A stretch of DNA of 64,000 nt from Euglena gracilis (taxonomy: Eukaryota > Euglenida > Euglenophyceae > Euglenales), in NCBI GenBank assembly GCA_039621445.1, contig CP154956.1, positions 68,146,452 through 68,210,451 on the forward strand, in the 5' to 3' direction. The notes under the pieces are model-generated. The model ran no database searches and was not told the DNA's origin. It saw nothing but the letters and a program-made list of their open reading frames with translations. The position numbers and the translations under genes were made by a program. This document shows, piece after piece, positions 26,101 through 33,440 of this stretch (its first letter is position 1; every line of letters begins with the position of its first letter).

Positions 26101-27025
26101 ATGGAGTTTGCGGCGAAGGTGCCCAAGCCGAAGGCGAAGCCACCGGCCCCGCGAGGGAAGTGGGAGGCCGACGCCGAGGAGCTGAGTGGGGGCAGCGCCG
26201 GGGATGCCCTCGCCGCGCTGGAGTGGCAGCACCAACGGGACCAGGAGGAGGGACAGGCTTTGACAGGGACGACATGGAACTAAACAGCACCCGAGCTGTG
26301 TGCATTGCACACCCCCTGCCATAAACAACTCTTCCCACGCTGCCACCTGCGGGCCTCGTGTTTCTTGATTTATAAAGTGTGATGATGACGTTATGAATAC
26401 TTTCCATGCCTTCCAACTCAACAGACAAAAACCGTCATTTCTCATCAATCTTTGCACTCAAATCCTGAACAGCGCACAACGCCAGGGGTTTTCTTGCCGG
26501 AGGGCACCCCATGGAGGAAGCTGTAATGAGGGGAAAAATGCAGGGATAGGTGAGCTGGGCAGCCCAGTTGGCTGGCCAGCCTGCGGCCGGCTGGCCCGGC
26601 CTTTGGCTGGCTGGCCCGGCTTCCGGCCAGGCTGGCCCGGCTTCCGGCCAGGCTGGACCCAACTTTATTTCACTCGACCCCCCGGGGGGCCCCAGCCTTG
26701 ATCCAGATCCATCCATCAAAATGTCGAAAACGGCAAAAATGTGTTAGAAAATTTTGGTTTTCATCGACCCAGCCCAGCCCAGCCCGCTCCAGCCCCGGCC
26801 CCCCCCCCCCCTCCCCCCCCCCTATCCCCCCGGGGGTCCAGCCAGCAGCTCATTTCCAGCCAGCAGCCTTTTTGCCAGCCGGAGGCTGGACTCCCCCCGG
26901 GGGGGGGGGTCCTTAAGAAAGCCCCTGCACAACGCCAGTTTCACTCCTCTCCCTCGTCTTCGGGGCCTGAAACGCCTTCAAAGCCTGAAGACGTCCAGGC
27001 CATCAAGCGTCAGCTGAAACTCTAA
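1997..27025 (+). CDS. Gene A (multi-exon): modular protein with DI[ED]GA repeats, probably flagellar
   Basis: Gene-level entry; the exons are listed separately. At least 17 short exons can be chained and nearly all neighbouring pairs agree in phase. About 690 residues are visible. The N-terminal part repeats a module: a DI(E/D)G(A/T) motif (NADIEGTVAKR, VTDIDGARAKP, VEDIDGAKS, VDISDIPDAHP) and an R-TDPNNPSYTLPSF / TNPLTPRYNYDLPDG motif. From memory, such modules occur in conserved hypothetical proteins of flagellated protists. The middle is proline-rich and disordered. The C-terminal part has YTPYTLEDYKKI, then R-x2-K-x3-Y-x3-VR-x2-N, then EFAAKVPKPK, which resembles a ciliary JHY-like arrangement (memory, unverified). 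Role is inferred as axoneme or flagellum associated; no enzyme motif is seen. The first exon(s) and start codon lie left of 1997 or were not found. One exon is probably missing between 5412 and 7942, where phases disagree. Two introns are transposon-derived and a third probably is (see findings). Confidence 0.68.
2937..2969 (+). CDS. Gene A exon 2 (small, tentative)
   Basis: Thirty-three nt between CTCCCAG and GTACCT encode GSIKQLSETNR in phase 0 on both sides, so including or skipping it keeps the frame. It leads directly into the VTDIDGARAKP motif. The phase agreement and position support it, but its size makes it uncertain. Confidence 0.4.
3053..3536. mobile_element. CAG...CTG element, 8-bp target duplication
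   Basis: Inverted ends CAGGGAATTTCTTAAG / CTTAAGAAATTCCCTG. Exact direct repeats GGTGGGGG at 3045-3052 and 3537-3544. The interior has C/G homopolymer blocks and CCAGCCAGCAG repeats. No coding capacity. The 8-bp duplication and CAG start suggest a nonautonomous hAT-like element. It lies in an intron of gene A, 29 bp before exon 3. Confidence 0.85.
3566..3732 (+). CDS. Gene A exon 3, left part
   Basis: Acceptor GTGCCGCAG. The part encodes VTDIDGARAKP and VEDIDGAKS, two DIDGA motifs, and runs to WPSGWWLVGD. There is no GT donor. The reading frame stops being open at the edge of a CAG...CTG type element (3736-4710) and resumes in frame behind it at 4716. The exon is therefore split by a non-GT-AG intron at 3733-4715, or the gene copy is disrupted. 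Confidence 0.72.
3736..4710. mobile_element. CAG...CTG-type element inside gene A exon 3
   Basis: Exact repeats GATGTGGC at 3728-3735 and 4711-4718. The right end TTAAAAAACGCCCTG is typical; the left end CGGTCGTAGCTTAAG is diverged. It interrupts an open coding frame that resumes perfectly after it. A different inverted-repeat element (4132-4688) is nested inside. Confidence 0.8.
4132..4688. mobile_element. Nested inverted-repeat element with GC-box array
   Basis: Ends CCATACTTGTAGTTAGTG and its exact reverse complement (18 bp). The interior is about ten copies of a roughly 40-bp unit built on GCCGCGACCACCGCGG between A/T runs. A target duplication could not be fixed because of flanking G runs. 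Confidence 0.7.
4716..4841 (+). CDS. Gene A exon 3, right part
   Basis: Continues the frame of 3566-3732 after removal of the element and one 8-bp repeat. It encodes APLRMRSLGKDRPPENPTYE and later RTNRQTNPLTPR. Donor GTGCGT leaves two bases (CG), which match the single leading base of the next exon, so the motif TNPLTPRYNYDLPDG is formed across the junction. That cross-junction motif is strong support for both boundaries. Confidence 0.75.
5033..5166 (+). CDS. Gene A exon 4
   Basis: Acceptor TTGTGCAG, donor GTGTGC. It encodes YNYDLPDGVDQEFAGAIPGG and ends LRTDDLPG. The start completes the TNPLTPRY motif of the previous exon. The end makes DDLPGATP with the next one, again a DI-x-GA-like motif. 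Entry phase 2, exit phase 1. Confidence 0.72.
5323..5412 (+). CDS. Gene A exon 5
   Basis: Acceptor TTATGGCAG, donor GTTGGC. It encodes ATPLKRFQATDRQLRNPVD followed by ISDIPDAHPTG, another copy of the DI-x-GA-P module. Entry in phase 1 agrees with the previous exon. The frame stays open about 150 nt downstream, so the donor could lie further right. Confidence 0.66.
5810..6716. mobile_element. CAG...CTG element, 8-bp target duplication
   Basis: Ends CAGGGGATTTATTAAG / CTTAAGAAATCCCCTG; exact repeats GGCTGGAC at 5802-5809 and 6717-6724. It is a close relative of 3053-3536 but carries the TA-flanked element 6099-6501 inside. Confidence 0.85.
6099..6501. mobile_element. Poly-C/poly-G ended element, TA duplication, nested
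   Basis: Ends ACCCCCCCCCC...AAATAATA and TATTATTTGGGGGGGGGTT, flanked by TA (6097-6098, 6502-6503). The related element at 3053-3536 shows the uninterrupted site (CCTTGACCTAGCTCC), so the insertion and TA duplication are directly visible. Tc1/mariner-like by duplication size (inference). Confidence 0.8.
7942..8068 (+). CDS. Gene A exon 6
   Basis: Acceptor CCATCCCAG, donor GTGGCC. It encodes LTAAALDALGTARPIRPPP and ends TGGYGAPK. DALGTARPIRP resembles a diverged DI-x-GA-x-P motif. It is strongly GC3-rich. Entry needs two bases from upstream while exon 5 leaves one, so one small exon between 5412 and 7942 is probably unrecognised. Confidence 0.6.
8824..9168. mobile_element. CAG...element, 8-bp target duplication
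   Basis: Ends CAGCCAATTGCTTAAG / TAAGCAATTGTATG; exact repeats GTTGGGAT at 8816-8823 and 9169-9176. The interior has three C/G hairpin blocks, ACTGGTTTTT motifs and a GGCGC-type hairpin. Confidence 0.8.
9808..10195. mobile_element. Poly-C/poly-G ended element, TA flanks
   Basis: Ends ACCCCCCCCCAAATATA and TATATTTGGGGGGGTT between TA (9806-9807, 10196-10197). It carries TCCGGCGCTTCGCGCCGAA at about 10112. A close relative is at 14297-14709. Confidence 0.65.
11410..11815. repeat. Dispersed repeat, copy 1
   Basis: Shares TTTTGGAAGTAATGTACGTT, then GTTTGGGCCTGGAGGGGAGT and GCTTCGCTCTTAC with 21260-21915 and 29360-30085. No coding capacity. Type unknown. Confidence 0.5.
12389..12554 (+). CDS. 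Gene A exon 7
   Basis: Acceptor GTCTGCAG, donor probably GTGGTG. It encodes FKDKISVVNKDGSSTHMATG and then a likely helix, GQMVNINQKLKEQLAAQLGQ. Entry in phase 0 matches exon 6; exit in phase 1 matches exon 8. It contains no DIEGA motif. Assignment to gene A rests on phase and order. Confidence 0.62.
13051..13161 (+). CDS. Gene A exon 8
   Basis: Acceptor CTGGCCACAG, donor GTATGC. It encodes STPGHHVPSGPSQGQPLEVK and ends PKPQSAFHALR, a proline/glycine-rich linker. Phases 1 in and 1 out fit both neighbours. Confidence 0.5.
13162..16923. other. Long gene A intron (exon 8 to 9)
   Basis: Contains repeated GTTGCTTAAATTTTGG motifs (13533-13700), the element 14297-14709, TTTGCAT-rich DNA (14050-14170) and TAAGCAACCCC motifs (15770-15920) that may be the far end of one large degraded element. 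No exon seen. Confidence 0.45.
14297..14709. mobile_element. Poly-C/poly-G ended element
   Basis: The interior is the near reverse complement of 9808-10195 (for example GGACCCCCAAGGGTGGGCGT and GATCCCGCCAGGAAG). The left TA is not preser­ved cleanly, so no duplication is claimed. Confidence 0.55.
16924..17013 (+). CDS. Gene A exon 9
   Basis: Acceptor TTCTTGCAG. It encodes DMCGKEDDDDDLVSAFASDL followed by PFRQGKPRP; donor probably GTGCTC. An acidic run is followed by a basic-proline run, typical of a disordered linker. The phase fits both sides. Confidence 0.58.
17262..17404 (+). CDS. Gene A exon 10
   Basis: Acceptor CCCATCACAG, donor GTGTGC. It encodes GPIASAAQLPQQEPRPTKAP then PKPKFGRRANSGPQSRPSEH, and ends FIPE. 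It is proline/lysine/arginine-rich and GC-rich in codon position 3. It ends in phase 0. Confidence 0.65.
18259..18347 (+). CDS. Gene A exon 11 (cysteine-rich, tentative)
   Basis: Acceptor ACAATTGCAG, donor GTGCGA. It encodes AKFCNFCSLSCKQAVMYECE and then SLCSRHAIL. The spacing C-x2-C-x3-C ... C-x3-C-x2-H suggests a small zinc-binding fold but matches no family I can name. It enters in phase 0 and exits in phase 2, exactly what exons 10 and 12 need. Confidence 0.48.
18436..18512. repeat. 16-bp tandem repeat
   Basis: Four units of CATGGTACGTACAAAA, the last two degraded, in the gene A intron before exon 12. A 25-bp duplication (GTGTGTGCACACTACTGTGG core) is at 24276-24325. Confidence 0.8.
19771..20102. 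mobile_element. Poly-C/poly-G ended element, degraded
   Basis: Begins AACCCTCCCCCCAAATAATT after TA and ends TATTATTTGGAAGGGGGGGTT before CA, so one flank is mutated. Related in sequence to 6099-6501 and 46239-46642. Confidence 0.5.
20800..21240. repeat. Tandem array, about 150-bp units
   Basis: Three units of GGTCGAAAAACGCTCGTTTT + CGGCTCAAAAACA ... TTTTTCGATTTTTTTCGACT. A single copy recurs at 30652-30860 next to a TTAAAAAGAAGCCTG end. Confidence 0.6.
21260..21915. repeat. Dispersed repeat, copy 2, with internal duplication
   Basis: Two about 200-bp units (AACGGCCGTATCTC..., GTTCCAAGGGCTTC...) precede the common part ending in the hairpin GCTCTTACTCTAAAGAGATA + AGAGC. Confidence 0.5.
22281..22419 (+). 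CDS. Gene A exon 12
   Basis: Acceptor TCATGGGCAG. It encodes GMAGIQPPAKADLPGTRFSP and ends THDELYEN; donor GTGTCG. An alternative donor about 30 nt further right (GTTTCT) is also in phase 0. It is proline-rich, with a QAGYMGGAPAG stretch. Confidence 0.6.
22889..23715. mobile_element. CAG...CTG element with a second copy nested inside
   Basis: Ends CAGGCTTTTGCTTAA / TTAAGCAAAAGCCTG (15 bp exact). Exact repeats ATGGGGAC at 22881-22888 and 23716-23723. It lies between gene A exons 12 and 13. Confidence 0.88.
23181..23597. mobile_element. CAG...CTG element nested in its own family
   Basis: Ends CAGGCATTTGCTTAAGGG / CCTTAAGCAAAAGCCTG; exact repeats CCCCGGAC at 23173-23180 and 23598-23605. The interior is nearly identical to the host element, so the family was recently active. 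Confidence 0.85.
24540..24644 (+). CDS. Gene A exon 13: PYTLEDYKK segment
   Basis: Acceptor TTTTCTTCAG, donor GTATGT. It encodes ASGYTPYTLEDYKKINQPVK followed by LTALGYAETEEKMRG. The PYTL-x-DYKK ... LGxLG pattern is one I associate with ciliary or cytoskeletal proteins (from memory). Phase 0 on both sides. Confidence 0.75.
25342..25379 (+). CDS. Gene A exon 14, left part
   Basis: Acceptor CCTCTCGCAG. It encodes RELKLKMRNYSQ. The frame continues directly at 25551 if the 163-bp CAG...CCG element (25383-25545) and one copy of its 8-bp flank are removed. The joined product contains RNYSQGVRCINQAPGP. Confidence 0.75.
25383..25545. mobile_element. 163-bp CAG...element inside gene A exon 14
   Basis: Ends CAGGCTCCTTTTT / AAAAAGGAGCCCG. 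Direct repeats CAGGGGGT (25375-25382) and CCGGGGGT (25546-25553), seven of eight identical. Removing it with one repeat restores an uninterrupted reading frame. Confidence 0.75.
25551..25650 (+). CDS. Gene A exon 14, right part
   Basis: Resumes the frame of 25342-25379 and encodes GVRCINQAPGPVQLKPILPP then PNPEKDQALQMRLK; donor GTCGCT. The two parts total exactly 138 nt (46 codons), phase 0 to phase 0. No AG precedes 25551, so this is not a conventional acceptor. A conventional alternative (acceptor ATCAACCAG ending at 25568, with donor GTCAGG at 25381) is also in frame but drops the VRCIN residues. Confidence 0.72.
26098..26270 (+). CDS. Gene A exon 15: EFAAKVPKPK segment
   Basis: Acceptor CCGCCCGCAG. 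It encodes AMEFAAKVPKPKAKPPAPRG, then an acidic/alanine-rich helix ALAALEWQHQRDQEEGQ. The right boundary is approximate: no GT donor precedes the in-frame stop at 26281, so the following intron may be of the nonconventional type. QMRLK from the previous exon plus AMEFAAKVPKPK makes a basic helix. Confidence 0.68.
26483..26927. mobile_element. CAG...CTG element near or in the last exon of gene A
   Basis: Ends CAGGGGTTTTCTTGC / CTTAAGAAAGCCCCTG; exact repeats CACAACGC at 26475-26482 and 26928-26935. The interior is like 3053-3536, with GGCTGGCC repeats. Confidence 0.85.
26933..27025 (+). CDS. Gene A last exon and stop codon
   Basis: Encodes FHSSPSSSGPETPSKPEDVQ and ends AIKRQLKL-stop (TAA at 27023-27025). 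The left boundary is either a conventional acceptor CGCCAG at 26938 or, if the element 26483-26927 is an intron, the frame continues upstream through NLCTQILNSAQRQ from about 26415. A serine/proline-rich tail with a basic C-terminus. Confidence 0.65.
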   Translation, partial: RQFHSSPSSSGPETPSKPEDVQAIKRQLKL

Positions 27026-29145
27026 CCCGCCCTCTAGAACAACCCCCTAACTCATTTCCTCAGCTCCTCAGTAACCCTTAGGCATGCTTTCCTCGGTTCA
27101 ACCTTGTACGTTTTGTACGTTCCTCATCCCACTGTACCATCGCCCATATCCCAGCGTCGTGCTGGGCATTGCTTTCGCTTCGAACGATTGGACTAAAGCT
27201 TTTTGGGAAATTAAAAGTTTTTATAAAGCACCCTACTTTTCCTAGAAATCCTTTTCCCATGATATTTTCCTGTTGCACCTTTCAAACGCCTCTTTGAACC
27301 CAGGCAATGTGAAGTCATGAAGGTCTGCATGTTGTCCATTGACATTATCACAGATGAGCGGTCAAGAAGTATTATACAGCGCTGTCATGGTGGTGCATTT
27401 TTTTTTGCTTTCAAAACGGAAATCTCCGCCAAAGCACTTCGGTTTCCAATTATTTATGTCCCCCCATCTGGATATTTTGTCAAACAATTGTCAGAATTCA
27501 GGGTTTTTTTGCCATCCAAAGATCACAGTAAAGACTTTTTGTTACCCATTATGTAAAGTCCTTGAAGATTGTCTGTGGGCATTATGTTTTTCCAGTTGGA
27601 CAGGGATTGTTGCTCTTTGTTGAATCTTAAATGTTGTGCTGCACGGAAAAGGTTTTTATGAGAAAACACAGTATACCCCCGGTACAAGCCACGTTGTGTC
27701 ACTGCACAACCTCTGTGGCAACAGCCCATTTTCCTGGAAATTATTGCTTGACAATTGCCTCGGAGCAGCAAAATTCTTAATTCTGCCTCTCTGGAGCCAT
27801 TCACCACTTCCATTTCTCTCCAATTTGGCGATGTGGCTCGACATGTAACCAAAATCATGCAAAAGAGGGTGTTTATTATCCTTGCCCGCACATGGGACCG
27901 TTTTGTTGACATGTCGTGTCGTTGGCAACTCCTCTCTGCCCATAACAAGTTCTGTTCTGTTCGGCGTGTGTAAAAGTTTGCAAACCAACCCCAGCCTCAG
28001 GCAAGGGAGCAGGGCAGCCCACACTGCCTGTGAGTAGCACTGCACCTCGTCTTTGAATACTGCAGAATAGCAACCCCATTAAACAAAAGCTGGGGGGCAG
28101 TGGCTTATACAAGGGGGCTTAAAACGATTCTTTTGGTGTTAATTGGCCTGGACACAGCTTGTTTTCCACTGTCTGGGTCACTGCTGTGTGTGTGGGGCGG
28201 CGATGCTGTGTGGCGGAGGGGGGCGTGCCAGTGTACAAACCACCACTACAGCCTGGCAGACACTCTGGGGCTGGAGTTGAGTGTGACCCACAAACTGTTC
28301 AGGTGTCTCACTTTTAATGCCTCCATTGTCAATTTGCTAGGCATTTCCAAATCCCGTATATATTTTTTCCTGATTAGGATTTGGTTTCCCTTATTTTTTT
28401 TAACCATATTTCGGATTCAGTATGTCCAAATTTCCTTGAAAAGTTTACACATCCAGCCCAAAGAAAACACCTTAGATCGAACTTGCAGGGGTCCCAAGCA
28501 GTGCCATAGTCCATGTTGCTAATCACTGCTGTATTCATGTGACTGACCATAACCCTTTCAGGAGAGATTTTGTTTTTCTCAGTCTCGTTGCCTTTGTACA
28601 CTTGTGACCTTTTGCACACTTCAACTCTGACCTGTTCTTTCAACTCCAAGCAATCTTAGTGTTTGCCTGCGATTTTATACACTTGTGGTGATGATTTCTG
28701 TGCAACTGTTTGGTTTTGTTGTGGTTTGGTATGGGCTATTGGGCGACCGATTCATTTTTGTCACCAAGGCCTCAACAGAGGTTTTCAGTGCTTTGCAAAG
28801 AAGGCAGGGAAGGAGTGGTGCATTGTTTTTCAAATGATTCTTCCTCCCCTGGTGGCCAGGAAGGCTAGCAGTCTCAGCTTGATCCATTTGATTTTGTTCC
28901 TCCAGTGAAGCTTTCATCACCAGCCGACGATCATTTTCACGACCCCATAGGTGGCGATTCCAACAACGGCCGACCGGGCCCAACCGTTGGTGCCTGCTCG
29001 TCACCTACCCAAAAACTGTGTTATTTTTAGAATGTCATGTACTCAATTTCTATGATTGATTTCTTCAGCCTGAGCGCGGAGAGCTGTTCGGCGTGCCATG
29101 CAAACTGTCACCAGTTTTTATTTATTACTATTATTATTAATATTT

Positions 29146-29178
<33 letters not shown>

Positions 29179-29359
29179 TATTTGGCGCTAACTCTTTGTT
29201 TAAAAAAATTATGCGGATAAAAAAAGACACTGAGGTGGGTGGACGTGCGACGATTCAGTGGTGTATCAACATACAGTCCGGGTTCAAATTTCGGAAGGAC
29301 ATTTGAACTAGAAGAAACCAATGAACAATTCGAGTGAAAAATAGAGAAATAAAAGTCGA

Positions 29360-30085
29360 CAAGTGAAACAAACAGGCCATGTTCGGGACAGACGCGCCCC
29401 TGGCCCTGGCGACTACTCTTCATCTCAAAATGGCTGAAAACAGCAAAGTTGCAAAACATGAAACGAGTCGCAGCGCAAATTTTTTTTCCGATGGCAACCA
29501 GGGGTGACCGACACTTTGGAAAGTAACATACATTTTCTCGAGATATTTTTTGGAAAAGAGTTTTCGTTTTGGCCCCAAAACTCGCCTTTGCCGAGTCGAC
29601 ACTGGGAGGGGGGTGTTGGTGGTGGCAAATCCTCCCTTGTGCACGGTGGTACAGTGTTGTGTCGCGGCTCATTTCCAAAAAAACAGCCATTTTTGGGCGT
29701 TTCTGAGCCATCGATTTGGGTCCAAATTTAAATTCTCAAAATATTTCAAAAGTAAGCAAAATCAAAAGGCAACCAAAAAGGGAGCCTTGTCAACATCCCA
29801 TCCAATCAGGCTTCTCTTCTTTCTAAGTCTGCACATATCCCAGGTTATTGCCCTTTCTGGCTGAATAACTCGGGCATGGCGGGGTATTGGGGGTCAAATG
29901 GAGGTGTTTCGGAAAGCCTGGATCCAGTTGCTTGTGAATGAGGAAAAATACTTCCAGAAAACGGTAGGGGCGATGGCGATAATCGGCGGTTGGCCTTGCC
30001 TGAGCTGACCCAAGGGAAGGGGAGCCAGCCACCCCTCTTCCCCCGGTGGTACTTTTGCTCTTACTCTAACTGAGAGCTCCTCCCC
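29360..30085. repeat. Dispersed repeat, copy 3
   Basis: Contains GGAAAGTAACATACATTTTC, AACTCGGGCATGGCGGGGTA and the terminal GCTCTTACTCTAACTGAGAG + C, parallel to copies 1 and 2. Confidence 0.5.
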
Positions 30086-30729
30086 CCATTTGTCAATGCC
30101 GGTGACGACATATCAAAAAATCCTCAACCCACTGCCTCCTCAGCTGTGCCGATTTATGTTCGCCTGAAGCGGCACGTCATGCCTGGCAGTCGGACCCTAC
30201 CCCAGCCAGGGAGGCGGCTCTCCCAAGCGCAGGTCTTCCTCTCTGCCTGATCTGCACACAAATGAAGGTGGTGATGATGATGTCTTTTTCGTGTTATTTT
30301 CCTTGGTATATTATAGCCCTGCCAACCCTGCAATTAGGCAACTGATTATTTTTTGGGGGGGGTTGAAATTTCAAAGGTCTGCCACAAAACACAATCATCA
30401 TGAATTTATCCAAGGTTCCATACAGCCAATAAATTCATATAGGACCGTTCATTTATCTTATGTATCCTTTTTTTTGTGAAAAGAGAACCGTTTTTTTTTG
30501 AGAGCAAGCAAGCAGGCCCTAACCTCTTCAGCAGCACCTCCCAAAGAAAGACCAGGTTTTGAATAATGCTGAGCTCTTAAAGGGACTTGCACGTAATGGA
30601 TGGCCAAAGAGACTAGCATTGCAAATTGAATTACTTATGATGCTGTGCTGGGGGGGGGGTCGAAAAACGCTTGTTTTCGGCTCAAAAACAGCTTTTCTGG
30701 GTCTGGGAGGCCAAAAAACATGGTGTCCG

Positions 30730-30760
<31 letters not shown>

Positions 30761-31082
30761 CGATTTTTTTTTCTCGACTATTTCACCTTAAAATGGCCGA
30801 AAACAGGCTAGGCCAAAAACCCTGGGTGGGTGCCCCCCCCGGGGGGTCTTAAAAAGAAGCCTGACGCCAACCTGTTGAGATGGCCAAGGGCACGGTGCTG
30901 AATGATTTTTTTTTTCATTTTTTGGAAACAAAATTATGATTTTTCAGGCCAGTAAAAAATACAAATGTATTCCTGGATGTTTTAGAAAACGGATCCAAAA
31001 ATATTTATACAGGGAGGATTGTCAGAGAATGACTGCAGATGCAGCTTTTATAAAAACATCTGGAGCGAAAACTCATCTCGAT

Positions 31083-31387
31083 CAGGCTGTATTTTAGTCG
31101 GGTGCCGACCCCACCCCAGGGGGGGGGGCCTGCCTGGGCAGGCACTCCAAGGCACTCCAAATCCGACCCCCGGGGGGGGGGGGGGAGGGCACACGGCCAA
31201 AAGTGCCCTAGCACAACCCCGGCGCCGAAGGCGCCGGGGAGCCAAAAATGGCCCATTTTCAAAGGAATGTGCCCGGGCACAGGCCGAAATCCGACCCCCC
31301 GGGGGGGGGGTAGTGCCTGCCTGGGCAGGCACTCACAGGCACTCCGGACCCCCCCCTCCCCCCCGGGGTTGGTAAAAAAACAGCCTG
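31083..31387. mobile_element. CAG...CTG element, 8-bp target duplication
   Basis: Ends CAGGCTGTATTTTAGTC / TAAAAAAACAGCCTG; exact repeats ATCTCGAT at 31075-31082 and 31388-31395. The interior has C/G blocks and the hairpin CCCCGGCGCCGAAGGCGCCG. It lies between genes A and B. Confidence 0.85.
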
Positions 31388-32029
31388 ATCTCGATGCCAA
31401 AATGTGTGTGCGCTTTGAGATTCTGTATCATTTGGTGTATTTTTTTCACAAGAATTTTTTTCCTTTATCTGGTGTTTTTTATCGTAAGCTCCTTTTGGCG
31501 CTGCTGCACGTCAGAAGGAGCAACACATTGCAATGAGTTCTAAACAAGTATTGCTTCATTTTTTTGTGAATCCCCCAGGTGTCCTCCCTTTTAGGTTTTC
31601 AAATTTTGACACCCTTTTCTATTTGAATTCATTTTTGTGATGCCCCCATGAACCTGGGACCCTGCCCCCTTACCCAACCACCCCTCCCAGATCACACCTG
31701 ACCCTCACCAAAACCCTAACCTTAATTCTAACCCTGACCAAGTCATACCAAACCAAGTCTCTCAACAAACAGTGTTCCCATACCACGCACTCACCAGGTT
31801 TTGTTAAGTGCTGAACTCTTTGTATAAAAGTAATCTGAATAAAAGAAGCAGATTTAAAAAAGTGGGAAATTAAAAAAAAACAGAAAATTCAAACAACTAA
31901 ATGTTTAAGAAAACAAAAAAAACCAATGAAAGAGTAAACCAGGAAAAACAAAACCTGAAAAGGCAGAAAATAAATGGAAAACGGGCTATTTTTTTGGGTC
32001 AGGTACACAGCTGGCCATGGAGGCTTGTA

Positions 32030-32560
32030 CGGGGTGGTAACCCCCCCCCTGAATATAACGATGGGTCGTTATCTGACTTTTCAGTTGGTGGAAAATCCAG
32101 AGGGGGTCGTTATAAATGGGGGGTCGTTATCAGAGAGGGGTGCTTTGCTGTGTTCCCTACCGCAGCCATGTCTGACACGCTTTCTACCATCCTTGCTGGC
32201 TTTGTGTGAGGATGTGCGACCCTTGCACATCCTCACACAAAGCCAGCAAGGATGGTAGAAAGAATGGTAGGGTCCTCTGTAGGCTCTGCTCCTCCGCCCA
32301 CCCTGACCACGCCCCCGTCCAAGCAGCGGTCGATAGCCTGGACGCTCTTACGTGAGATGCATCATCTTACCCGTCCTTTCTGTTATTTGTCAACCGTAGG
32401 TCGTTATATTTCTTTTTTTGGTGGAAATTCCAGGATGGGTCGTTGTAAATGGGGGGGTTCGTTATCAGAGGGGGGTCGTTCTAAATGGGCAATATTTTTG
32501 GTCCTGGACAATTTCCTTTCATTTCCCATCATTTTGGAGATGTTTTGAAAAAGATCGTTT
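32030..32560. repeat. GGTCGTTATAAATGGGG-type dispersed repeat, two copies
   Basis: Copies near 32060-32150 and 32398-32500. Relatives are at 36265-36345, 47300-47380 and 47630-47740 (GGTGGAAAATCCAGAGGGGG, GTCGGTATAAATGGGGG). A 38-bp perfect palindrome lies between the two copies. Confidence 0.5.
32180..32262. repeat. Perfect inverted repeat, 38-bp arms, 7-bp loop
   Basis: The arms 32180-32217 and 32225-32262 are exact reverse complements around GACCCTT. Not part of a recognised element. Confidence 0.85.
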
Positions 32561-33332
32561 TTTTTGGCCCACAAAAAAGGCAAAGTCAAAACAGACCAAA
32601 ACAGATGTGATTGGGGCTGTGCAAACATAAAAACGTGAGGCGTTTATGAAATGGAGTCATTTTGATGATCTAAACACTGTTTAAATTCAATTTAATGCAT
32701 TTCATTTTCCAATAATGTCTGTTTGTACCTTTCTTTTCGAACTGGAAGGGACAAACAAAGCACAAAAGAAAATCTAACCTCGCCGTTTGCTTTCTGGGCA
32801 TTCTGTGCACATGAACCTGGCTGAGTGTGGGGTCACCGAGCTCTTTTCTCTTCAGAGTGCTTGTTTTGGGGCTGTTTTGGGCTGTTCCCCCCCCCAAAAT
32901 GTCTCGAAAATGAAGCAGAATAAACCACGAATGAAGCCCTTGCAAACGTCCCATCAAACCGTAATTTGATCTCCCCTTGACTCCACGCCCAGCACCAGTT
33001 AAGGACATGTCTCTTTGGATATCGAATGGATACACTCCTGATACTCCACTTGTGCAGCCTCGTCGATCCATTTTGGCTGAATAGAAAGTGATTTGAAAAG
33101 TGATTCTCGTTTGATCGGACTTCCTGAGGCCAAAAATTCCGTCCCCTGGATTTTTTTTTTCCATTAGCATGCTTTTTTGGGGGGGTTTTATAAATTTTTT
33201 TGTTTCCAGGGCAAGAAGTCAGTTGGGATGTTGCTTTTTTTGGCTGTGGTTTTGCGGGGGGCATTATTAGGGTGAGGGTCTGACACTGTACGCAGTGCAG
33301 TTTTTTTTAATCCCACAACAACCTCTGCTCAG

Positions 33333-33440
33333 GGTGCACAGATGGAGTTGCCAGCCCCAAGGCGGAGCGAGGGAGGCCCATCAGATGATGCAACACGCAA
33401 GTTGAAGGCGTACATCCGGGAGTTGGATAACCGGGAACAG
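33333..33440 (+). CDS. Gene B exon 1 (first visible)
   Basis: Acceptor CTCTGCTCAG, donor GTAGAT. It encodes MELPAPRRSEGGPSDDATRK after GAQ, then LKAYIRELDNREQ. The in-frame ATG at 33342 could be the translation start, with the upstream AG serving as a trans-splice acceptor; that is inference. Exit phase 0. Confidence 0.62.

Larger units (their letters stand above)
27026..33332. other. Region between genes A and B
   Basis: No convincing exon chain. 28911-29029 (VKLSSPADDHFHDP after TTCCTCCAG) and 29070-29110 are weak exon candidates that could be 5' exons of gene B. The rest holds the dispersed repeat 29360-30085, the single unit 30652-30860, the element 31083-31387 and the palindrome 32180-32262. 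Confidence 0.5.
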
